Positions 13,123 through 19,143 of a stretch of 22,232 nucleotides of DNA are shown one piece after another. Source of the DNA: CAYJDR01 sp964368965 (GTDB lineage: Bacteria; Chrysiogenota; Deferribacteres; Deferribacterales; Mucispirillaceae); contig CAYJDR010000037.1 of NCBI GenBank assembly GCA_964368965.1, positions 1 to 22,232 of the forward strand. The letters are read 5' to 3'. The notes beneath the pieces were generated by a model. It saw nothing but the letters and a program-made list of their open reading frames with translations, ran no database searches and was not told where the DNA came from. Both the position numbers and the translations under genes were made by a program. The number at the start of each line of letters is the position of its first letter. Within the stretch, counting starts at the first letter, position 1.

Positions 13123-14424
13123 ATGAAAATAGGAATTATCGGAACAGGTTATGTAGGCTTGCCAACTGGTGTTGGGCTAGCTGAATTAGGATATGATGTC
13201 ATATGCATAGATAGGGAACAATCTAAAATAGATAACCTACTTGCAGGCAAGATTACACTTTTTGAAGATGGACTTGAAGATTTGTTTTTGAAGAACTTAG
13301 AGTCTGGCAAAATCAAGTTCACTACATCTATGAAAGACGGTGTTACAGGTGCTGATATTGTCATTATCGCTGTTGGCACTCCTCCACACCCTGTAACGAA
13401 AGAAGCAGACATGAAATATATCCACGCTGCTGCAACAGAACTAGCAGACTATTTAACAGGATATACAGTCATCGCAACTAAATCAACCGTACCTGTTGGC
13501 ACAGGCGATGATATCGAAAGCTTAATCTCAAAGAAAAACCCTAACGCAGAGTTCGATGTTGTATCACTACCAGAGTTCCTTCGTGAAGGTTATGCCGTTT
13601 ACGATTTTTTCAATCCAGATAGGATCGTTGTCGGCTCTAACTCAGAGCGTGCAACGGGCGTTATTAAAGAACTATACAAGCCATTTAATGATAAAGAAAC
13701 TGAGTTACTAATTGTTGGGCGCAGATCATCTGAAACTATAAAGTATGCATCTAACGCTTTCCTTGCATTAAAAATACACTATATAAATGAAATGGCAAAC
13801 TTCTGTGAAAAAGCAGGAGCAGACATAACAGAAGTAGCACAAGGCATGGGACTTGATAAACGCATAGGCAACAGATTTTTGAACCCTGGCCCTGGCTATG
13901 GCGGAAGCTGTTTCCCAAAAGATACACAAGCAATGGCATACATGGCACGCCAGAACGATGTTGAAATGACACTTGTTAAAGCCGCTATTGATGGTAACGC
14001 TAAGCGTAAAGTTGAAATGGCTGAGCGAGTTATTGCTGCCGTTAAAAATATTGAATTACCAAAAATCGCTGTACTAGGCTTAGCATTTAAAAACGGCACA
14101 GATGATTGCCGCGAAAGCCCAGCCATCGAAATTATATCTGAACTCATAGAGCGTAAGATGGATATCGTAGCCTATGACCCAAAAGCAATGGAAGGCGCTA
14201 AAGAATTACTAGGTAATGCGATTAAATACGCACCAGACGTCTATTCTGCTGCGAAAGATGCTGATGCACTCGTTGTGTTAACAGAGTGGGAAGAGTTTAG
14301 CAATATCGACTTAGAACGCATCTCAACATTGATGAAAACAAAGAACATCATTGACTGTAGAAATATGATAAACTTTGCAGAGGCTAAACAATTTGGATTT
14401 AACTACAAAGGCATCGGTAGATAG
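13123..14424 (+). CDS. ugd: UDP-glucose 6-dehydrogenase
   Basis: 433 residues. Oxidises UDP-glucose to UDP-glucuronate with two NAD+ in the cytosol. The N-terminal Rossmann motif is GIIGTGYVGLPTGVGLAELG. The VGTPPHP and ATKSTVPVGTGD segments and the LPEFLREG segment are family hallmarks. The catalytic cysteine is Cys263 within PGYGGSCFPKDTQAM. The C-terminal UDP-binding domain contains LAFKNGTDDCRESPA. AGAGGAA lies 8 nt before the ATG. It sits between the exporter gene and galE (3 nt gap). Together with the UDP-glucuronate decarboxylase encoded upstream it makes a two-step route from UDP-glucose to UDP-xylose. No missing key residues seen. Confidence 0.94.
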   Translation: MKIGIIGTGYVGLPTGVGLAELGYDVICIDREQSKIDNLLAGKITLFEDGLEDLFLKNLESGKIKFTTSMKDGVTGADIVIIAVGTPPHPVTKEADMKYIHAAATELADYLTGYTVIATKSTVPVGTGDDIESLISKKNPNAEFDVVSLPEFLREGYAVYDFFNPDRIVVGSNSERATGVIKELYKPFNDKETELLIVGRRSSETIKYASNAFLALKIHYINEMANFCEKAGADITEVAQGMGLDKRIGNRFLNPGPGYGGSCFPKDTQAMAYMARQNDVEMTLVKAAIDGNAKRKVEMAERVIAAVKNIELPKIAVLGLAFKNGTDDCRESPAIEIISELIERKMDIVAYDPKAMEGAKELLGNAIKYAPDVYSAAKDADALVVLTEWEEFSNIDLERISTLMKTKNIIDCRNMINFAEAKQFGFNYKGIGR

Positions 14425-14427
14425 AAA

Positions 14428-15396
14428 ATGATATTGGTTGTCGGCGGTGCGGGCTATATTGGCTCACACACTGTAAAAATACTATTAGATAAAGGCCATG
14501 AATGCATTGTTGCTGACAACTTAGTTCATGGACATATCGAGGCTGTTGATAAACGCGCTAAATTTATCAACGCTGATTTAATGGATAAAGACAGCCTACA
14601 CACTGTTTTCGCAAACAACAAGATCGGTGCAGTTGTCCACTTTGCTAGCTATATTAATGTTGGCGAAAGTGTTACAGATCCGCAAAAATATTACCATAAC
14701 AATCTAGTAGGTACGATAAACCTACTTGATGTTATGCTAAAATATGATGTCAAAAAGATTGTATTCTCCAGCACATGTGCTGTCTATGGCGAGCCAAAAT
14801 ATACACCAATTGATGAAAATCACTCACTTAATCCAATAAACCCATACGGAAAAACAAAGCTAATGGTAGAGCAGATTTTTGCAGACTATGCCACTGCCTA
14901 TGGGCTTAAATACATCGCTCTGCGCTACTTTAACGCTAGCGGTGCAAGCATTGATAGCACAATAGGCGAAAGCCACTCACCTGAAACACACCTCATACCA
15001 CTTGTATTGCAAACTATAAAAGGTGACAGAGGAAATATCAAAGTATTCGGCACAGATTACGACACCCCTGACGGCACTTGCATAAGAGATTATATCCACG
15101 TGCTTGATTTAGCCGATGCTCATATATTAGCTATAAAAAAACTCGATGAGTACACAGGATACTTGAACATAGGAACGGGTGTAGGCACATCTGTAAAAGA
15201 AATTATTGATATTGCTGAAAATGTTACAGGCAAAGTGTGCACTGTAGAATATACTGCACGTAGAGCAGGCGATGCTGCCATATTATATGCGGATAATAAA
15301 AAAGCAAAAGAAATCTTAGGCTGGCAACCAAAATACATAGATATAAAAGATATTATAGAAACAGCCTGGAATTGGGAACTAAACAAAAGATATTAA
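14428..15396 (+). CDS. galE: UDP-glucose 4-epimerase
   Basis: 322 residues, extended SDR fold. NAD-binding GGAGYIGSH is at the N-terminus. The catalytic triad is Thr116 (FSSTCAVYG), Tyr140 and Lys144 (NPYGKTK). Substrate-domain signatures YFNASGAS and CIRDYIHVLDLADAH are present, and the end has the usual RRAGDAAILYADNKKAKEILGW. It interconverts UDP-glucose and UDP-galactose (related enzymes may also take the GlcNAc/GalNAc or pentose forms, which I cannot exclude). The ATG is 3 nt after the ugd stop with only a weak ribosome-binding site, so translation is probably coupled to ugd. It ends at a bidirectional terminator shared with the convergent rplT operon. Confidence 0.92.
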   Translation: MILVVGGAGYIGSHTVKILLDKGHECIVADNLVHGHIEAVDKRAKFINADLMDKDSLHTVFANNKIGAVVHFASYINVGESVTDPQKYYHNNLVGTINLLDVMLKYDVKKIVFSSTCAVYGEPKYTPIDENHSLNPINPYGKTKLMVEQIFADYATAYGLKYIALRYFNASGASIDSTIGESHSPETHLIPLVLQTIKGDRGNIKVFGTDYDTPDGTCIRDYIHVLDLADAHILAIKKLDEYTGYLNIGTGVGTSVKEIIDIAENVTGKVCTVEYTARRAGDAAILYADNKKAKEILGWQPKYIDIKDIIETAWNWELNKRY

Positions 15397-15399
15397 TAG

Positions 15400-15430
15400 A
15401 AAACCTCGCCTTTGAAAGCGAGGTTTTTTT
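15400..15430. terminator. Bidirectional terminator between galE and rplT
   Basis: AAAACCTCGC, an 8-nt loop, then GCGAGGTTTTTTT. The A run before and the T run after the stem serve both strands: 3 nt after the galE stop on the plus strand, and 2 nt after the rplT stop on the minus strand. Confidence 0.9.
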
Positions 15431-15432
15431 AA

Positions 15433-15780
15433 CTATTTAGTAACAGTTTTCACTAACTCAGTAAATGCTTCAGGAGCATTGATTGCCATTTCTGACAATG
15501 CTTTACGGTTTAGTTCAATACCGTGTTTTTTAAGATTGCCCATCAACTTAGAGTATGATGTGTTGTTCAACTTAGCAGCTGCAGATACACGGATGATCCA
15601 TAAACGGCGCATATCGCGTTTCTTTCTGCGGCGATCTCTGTAAGCGAAGCATAATGCTCTCTCAACTAGTGGACGAGCGATATTATAAACCGACTTACCA
15701 CGTCCTCTAAAACCTTTAGCTAATGCTAAAATTTTGTTTCTTCTTCTTCTGGTCTTATAACCACCTTTAGCTCTAGGCAC
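15433..15780 (-). CDS. rplT: 50S ribosomal protein L20 (GTG start)
   Basis: 115 residues, standard for L20, a 23S rRNA-binding assembly protein. It begins MPRAKGGYKTRRRRNKILALAKGF and carries the conserved RDRRRKKRDMRRLWI and INAPEAF segments. The start is GTG at 15780-15778, with a strong AGGAGGA 5 nt upstream. It is the last gene of thrS-infC-rpmI-rplT here and is followed directly by a terminator; the pheST genes often found next are absent. In E. coli and Bacillus, L20 represses this operon by binding an mRNA structure; a candidate hairpin lies in the spacer before this gene. Confidence 0.97.
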   Translation of the reverse strand: MPRAKGGYKTRRRRNKILALAKGFRGRGKSVYNIARPLVERALCFAYRDRRRKKRDMRRLWIIRVSAAAKLNNTSYSKLMGNLKKHGIELNRKALSEMAINAPEAFTELVKTVTK

Positions 15781-15840
15781 TTGTTCCTCCTGTAGATTAG
15801 CCTTTAACGGCCATCAAAAAAATAAATAATTCTGCCTGTA

Positions 15841-15862
15841 GTACGGCGGCCTAATGCCGTAT
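15841..15862 (-). promoter_or_regulatory. Hairpin in the rpmI-rplT spacer, candidate L20-related control element
   Basis: TACGGC and GCCGTA (15842-15847 and 15856-15861) flank an 8-nt loop, and a G-U pair extends the stem. It sits in an unusually long 123-nt spacer between rpmI and rplT, about 60 nt before the rplT start. L20 is known to autoregulate through mRNA structures in other bacteria; linking this hairpin to that is inference. Confidence 0.35.
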
Positions 15863-15903
15863 ACATAGCGATGTGAGCAACGACTAATTATAAATTAATC
15901 GGC

Positions 15904-16110
15904 TTAAACGTAAGGCATAATCCTTCTAACGTTTGCTGCTACCGTACCTTCGATAACACCAGTCTCTTTGAGTTTACGTTTACGTTTTCTGCTCTTGCTA
16001 GTAAGAATGTGTCTAGTACCATTTTTCTTGAAAATAAGTTTACCAGTTCCACTAATCTTAAAGCGTCTTTTGGCACCCTGATGGGATTTTACTTTGCATT
16101 TAGCAGCCAT
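15904..16110 (-). CDS. rpmI: 50S ribosomal protein L35
   Basis: 68 residues from ATG 16110-16108, preceded by GGAG 7 nt upstream. An in-frame ATG 27 nt further upstream would add nine unrelated residues and is rejected. The protein shows the L35 pattern KCKVKSHQGAKRRFKISGTG, then the basic RHILTSKSRKRKRKL and the ending RRIMPYV. It lies between infC and rplT in the classic order. Rich in Lys/Arg as expected for an rRNA-binding protein. Confidence 0.96.
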   Translation of the reverse strand: MAAKCKVKSHQGAKRRFKISGTGKLIFKKNGTRHILTSKSRKRKRKLKETGVIEGTVAANVRRIMPYV

Positions 16111-16176
16111 CAAAAAACTCCTATAAATATTTAACAATATAGTTACCTACATTGTCATAATAACCTATTTTACAGA

Positions 16177-16713
16177 TTATTGTTTGCCTTTTGGCGCAAT
16201 AACCATAATTTGTTGCTTACCCATAATTTCTGGTTTCTTTTCCATAATGCCAAGGTCTGCAACGTCTGCCATAACTTTGTTTAGCAGCTCAGTACCAGCG
16301 CTTTGGAACATTACTTCACGACCACGGTAACGGATAATAATTTTAACCTTGTCGCCTTCACCTAAGAAGCGTCTTATGTGTTTCATCTTGACATTGTAAT
16401 CATGTTCCTCGATTTTCGGACGGAACTTAATTTCCTTAATGTCAACTTGGTGCTGACGTTGCTTTTTGCGTGCTTCTTTTTCTTTCTTGTTTTTTTCAAA
16501 CTTGTACTTGCTGTAGTCTATAATTTTACAGACTGGTGGCTTTGCATTGCTTGACACTTCAACAAGGTCAAGCCCTTTCTCATTAGCGATACTAAGTGCT
16601 TCTGTAGTGCTTAATACGCCTAATGCTGTACCATCATCAAGGACAACACGAACTTCCATAGCCGTGATTTCCGAATTTACTTTTTCTTTGTCGCCATCTT
16701 TAACCGGTGGGAT
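16177..16713 (-). CDS. infC: Translation initiation factor IF-3, ATC start codon
   Basis: 178 residues if begun at ATC (16713-16711). The first in-frame ATG (16659) would remove the N-terminal KVNSEITA segment, which matches the conserved IF-3 'INEEI' region. An in-frame TGA (the thrS stop) lies just before the ATC. A perfect GGAGGTGA sits with its GGAGG 6 nt before the ATC, and no ATG, GTG or TTG is available in that interval. IF-3 genes are known to use rare AUU/AUA/AUC-type starts that IF-3 itself discriminates against, giving autoregulation. The body has the N-domain (LVEVSSNAKPPVCKIIDYSKYKFE), the basic linker and the C-domain (EIKFRPKIEEHDY, FLGEGDKVKIIIRYRGRE). It is the second protein gene of the thrS operon. 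Confidence 0.93.
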   Translation of the reverse strand: MPPVKDGDKEKVNSEITAMEVRVVLDDGTALGVLSTTEALSIANEKGLDLVEVSSNAKPPVCKIIDYSKYKFEKNKKEKEARKKQRQHQVDIKEIKFRPKIEEHDYNVKMKHIRRFLGEGDKVKIIIRYRGREVMFQSAGTELLNKVMADVADLGIMEKKPEIMGKQQIMVIAPKGKQ

Positions 16714-16716
16714 GGG

Positions 16717-16724
16717 TCACCTCC
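16717..16724 (-). promoter_or_regulatory. infC Shine-Dalgarno embedded in the end of thrS
   Basis: The minus strand reads GGAGGTGA, in which TGA is the thrS stop codon and GGAGG forms part of its last two sense codons. It is followed by CCC and then the ATC start of infC. Ribosomes ending thrS therefore terminate on the infC initiation site. Confidence 0.85.
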
Positions 16725-18636
16725 ACAATTCTAGTGATTTTGAATCTACTAATGAATTTAATACACCAATATACGTTGAAAAATCAAGACCATTTTTATT
16801 TTCACCATTTCGGAGTCGTACCGAGATAGTTCCATCTTCTGTTTCCTGATTGCCTAACACTATCATATGAGGCACTTTTTCTAGTTGTGCTTCACGGATT
16901 TTAAATCCAATTTTTTCATTTCTAAAATCTTTATCAACTCTAAAGCCTAACGCCTTTAGTTTGTTTGCAACTTCGTTTGCATACTCGTAAGAGTCATCAG
17001 TGATGTTCATAACCCTTACTTGTACTGGAGCAATCCATAATGGGAACGCGCCTGCAAAGTGTTCAATTAATATTCCCAAAAATCTATCAACAGAGCCTAA
17101 TATAACCCTGTGCAGCATAACTGGGCGATGCTTTTCGCCGTCTGTGCCGATATAAGAAATATCGAAACGCTCAGGCAAGTTAAAGTCACATTGGATTGTA
17201 GCACACTGCCAGTATCTGCCGATAGCGTCTTTAAGTTTTATGTCGATTTTTGGCCCGTAGAAAGCGCCATCGCCTTCATTAATAGTATATGGTAGTTGTT
17301 TGTAATCAAGTGCTTCAAACAATGCCTTTGTAGCCATATCCCATATTTCAACAGTGCCGATATATTTTTCTTCAGGTCTAGTTGATACAGTATATATAAA
17401 TTCAAACCCGAAAATATCCATAACATCTTTAACAAAGTCAAGCACTCCGCCGATCTCTTCTAATAATTGATCAGGGCGGCAGAAAATGTGAGCATCATCT
17501 TGAGTGAATGAGCGAACACGTAATAAACCATGCAACACACCTGACTTTTCATGCCTGTGTACGTTGCCAAGCTCAAAGTAGCGCTGAGGTAAATCTCTGT
17601 AGCTTCTAAGCTCTGATTTATATGCTAATATGTGTGATAAACAGTTCATTGGCTTAATACCAAATTCCGTTTCATCAACTTCTGTGAAGTACATGTTTTC
17701 TTTATAGTTTTCGTAGTGGCCTGAGCGCACCCATAAATCTTTCTTCAATACAGCTGGACCATATACGATATCATAGCCACGTTTAACGTGTTCTTCACGC
17801 TCAAACTGTTCAATAGTCGAACGCAACGCACCACCACGAGGTAGATAAATTGGGAAACCTGCGCCCGCCTCATCTTCGATAGTGAACAGTTTTAGCTGTT
17901 TACCAAGCCTTCTGTGGTCACGTTTTTTAGCTTCCTCAAGCATGTTTAAGTAGTCATCTAGGTCTTTTTTAGCAAACCAAGCTGTACCGTAAACACGTTG
18001 TAGTTGTTTATTCTTTTCATCGCCACGCCAGTAAGCGCCAGCAACAGATAAAAGTTTATAATGCCTGATTTTAGATGTAGATGGCATGTGAGGGCCACGA
18101 CATAAATCAGTAAAATCGCCTTGAGTGTAGAGAGATACTGTATCTGCACCAAGGTCTTGTATAATTTCAACTTTATAAGGTTCGTTCTCATTAGTGAAAC
18201 GTTCGATAGCATCTTTAGCTGTAACCTCTGAACGCACAACAACGTGTGCTTCATCGGCTATTCTGTTCATTTCTTTTTCAATAGCTGTAAGATCTTCAGG
18301 CGTAAACGGTGTTTCACGCTCAAAGTCATAGTAAAACCCATTATCAATAACAGGGCCAATAGTAACTTTAGTTTCAGGAAACAATCTAATAACTGCTTGC
18401 GCCATAAGGTGAGCAGTAGAGTGGCGTAAGATTTCTAAAGATTCTTCATCAGCATCTGTTAAAATTCTAACTGTGTCATTATTGTTAAGTGTAGCGTTAA
18501 GATCCTTCAACTCTCCATTAACTTCAACTGCAACAGCTTTTTTAGCAAGCGAGTTAGATACTGCTTTTGCAAGCTCTAAGCCAGTTGCTCCATCACTCAA
18601 TTCAACTTGTTTACCATCAGGTAGTATTACTATCAT
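16717..18636 (-). CDS. thrS: Threonyl-tRNA synthetase
   Basis: 639 residues from ATG 18636-18634 with GGAG about 5 nt upstream. A further upstream ATG in frame would add 19 residues, lies only 14 nt from the tRNA-Val gene and is not conserved. Domains: N-terminal TGS (about 1-60), the editing domain with HSTAHLMAQAV (HxxxH) and the CRGPHMPSTSKI segment, then the class II catalytic core. The zinc ligands are visible as MNC, DDAH and MLHR. Motif 2 is in the RYFELGNVHRHEKSG stretch and motif 3 near VILGSVDRFLGILIEH. A C-terminal anticodon-binding domain follows. Normal length and no missing ligand. It is the first protein gene of the operon, 70 nt after tRNA-Val, with no T-box-like leader in that short gap. 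Confidence 0.97.
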   Translation of the reverse strand: MIVILPDGKQVELSDGATGLELAKAVSNSLAKKAVAVEVNGELKDLNATLNNNDTVRILTDADEESLEILRHSTAHLMAQAVIRLFPETKVTIGPVIDNGFYYDFERETPFTPEDLTAIEKEMNRIADEAHVVVRSEVTAKDAIERFTNENEPYKVEIIQDLGADTVSLYTQGDFTDLCRGPHMPSTSKIRHYKLLSVAGAYWRGDEKNKQLQRVYGTAWFAKKDLDDYLNMLEEAKKRDHRRLGKQLKLFTIEDEAGAGFPIYLPRGGALRSTIEQFEREEHVKRGYDIVYGPAVLKKDLWVRSGHYENYKENMYFTEVDETEFGIKPMNCLSHILAYKSELRSYRDLPQRYFELGNVHRHEKSGVLHGLLRVRSFTQDDAHIFCRPDQLLEEIGGVLDFVKDVMDIFGFEFIYTVSTRPEEKYIGTVEIWDMATKALFEALDYKQLPYTINEGDGAFYGPKIDIKLKDAIGRYWQCATIQCDFNLPERFDISYIGTDGEKHRPVMLHRVILGSVDRFLGILIEHFAGAFPLWIAPVQVRVMNITDDSYEYANEVANKLKALGFRVDKDFRNEKIGFKIREAQLEKVPHMIVLGNQETEDGTISVRLRNGENKNGLDFSTYIGVLNSLVDSKSLELWR

Positions 18637-18706
18637 ATTTGCTCCATAAATTACTGCTAGCACAGCACAAAAAAGAAAGTGCGACACACGCACTAAACGA
18701 ACAAAA

Positions 18707-18778
18707 TAGGTACGGGCGGGATTGAACCGCCGACTTTTGCGACGTCAACGCAACGCTCTCCCACTGAGCTACGCACCT
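18707..18778 (-). tRNA. tRNA-Val (anticodon GAC)
   Basis: 72 nt, folding as a full cloverleaf. The acceptor AGGTGCG pairs with CGTACCT (one G-U pair). The D stem is GCTC/GAGC, the anticodon stem TTGCG/CGCAA with loop TTGACGT, and the T stem GGCGG/CCGCC with loop TTCAATC. The discriminator base is A73, right for valine. GAC reads GUC and GUU codons. The 3' CCA is not encoded. It lies just downstream of a good promoter and upstream of thrS, and is likely processed from the same transcript. Confidence 0.95.
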
Positions 18779-18790
18779 AGTTGAACAAGC

Positions 18791-18819
18791 AGTATATACA
18801 AATTGACTAGGTAAGTCAA
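18791..18819 (-). promoter_or_regulatory. Sigma-70 promoter of the tRNA-Val-thrS-infC-rpmI-rplT operon
   Basis: On the minus strand there is TTGACT (18819-18814), a 17-nt spacer, then TATACT (18796-18791). Transcription would begin near 18784, a few nt before the tRNA 5' end at 18778. Confidence 0.75.
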
Positions 18820-18820
18820 T
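18802..18820. repeat. Perfect 7-bp inverted repeat over the -35 of the tRNA/thrS promoter
   Basis: ATTGACT, AGGTA, AGTCAAT (19 nt). One arm is the -35 hexamer itself and the other lies in the spacer. It is a plausible repressor site. The arms repeat the -35 sequence in the opposite direction, so it may instead be coincidence. Confidence 0.45.
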
Positions 18821-19045
18821 ATTTCTTTTGCATTTTACTGCTCTTTTTTCATAAACCGCAACACGTTTCAAAAACATACTTACTACATATCGAAATTGCC
18901 ACTACACACATTGGCACTTTTGAATACATTGCAACACTATCTCTAGAATAAAATCACTGTTCAATATTTTTCATTTTCAACCAGCAAACATTACTATTTG
19001 CATTGTTTTCCATAGCAAATTATGCTATAGCTATTAAAAATATTA

Positions 19046-19073
19046 TTGATATTTATTACCTATATTATATAAT
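19046..19073 (+). promoter_or_regulatory. Putative promoter of the hybrid histidine kinase gene
   Basis: TTGATA (19046-19051), a 16-nt spacer, then TATAAT (19068-19073). The start would be near 19080, giving a leader of about 60 nt. The surrounding DNA is very AT-rich, so chance matches are easy. Confidence 0.45.
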
Positions 19074-19092
19074 GTATTATATATCTGTGCGA

Positions 19093-19106
19093 TGTCAGAT
19101 GTGACA
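19093..19106. repeat. Dyad TGTCA-N4-TGACA in the kinase leader, possible operator
   Basis: TGTCA (19093-19097), GATG, TGACA (19102-19106), about 13 nt downstream of the predicted transcription start. The location would suit roadblock repression. The arms are only 5 bp. Confidence 0.3.
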
Positions 19107-19143
19107 CGCATGCTTAATTAAAGTAATAACTAGTGGGATGAAT

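Larger units (their letters stand above)
18779..19143. other. Divergent intergenic region between tRNA-Val and the hybrid kinase gene
   Basis: About 365 nt, very AT-rich, with no credible gene. It holds the minus-strand tRNA/thrS promoter with its inverted repeat, a small hairpin (ATAGCA-AATTA-TGCTAT, 19012-19028), and the kinase promoter and dyad listed separately. I see nothing recognisable in roughly 18840-19010. Confidence 0.6.

Noticed and set aside
18637..18693. Longer N-terminus for threonyl-tRNA synthetase (19 extra residues)
   Set aside because: The extra residues are hydrophobic and not part of the TGS domain, while the ATG at 18636 has a good ribosome-binding site. A signal peptide on ThrRS would make no sense.
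18617..18877. Minus-strand reading frame of 86 residues spanning the tRNA and thrS start
   Set aside because: It runs through the tRNA-Val gene and the operon promoter and into thrS in another frame, so it cannot be a protein gene.
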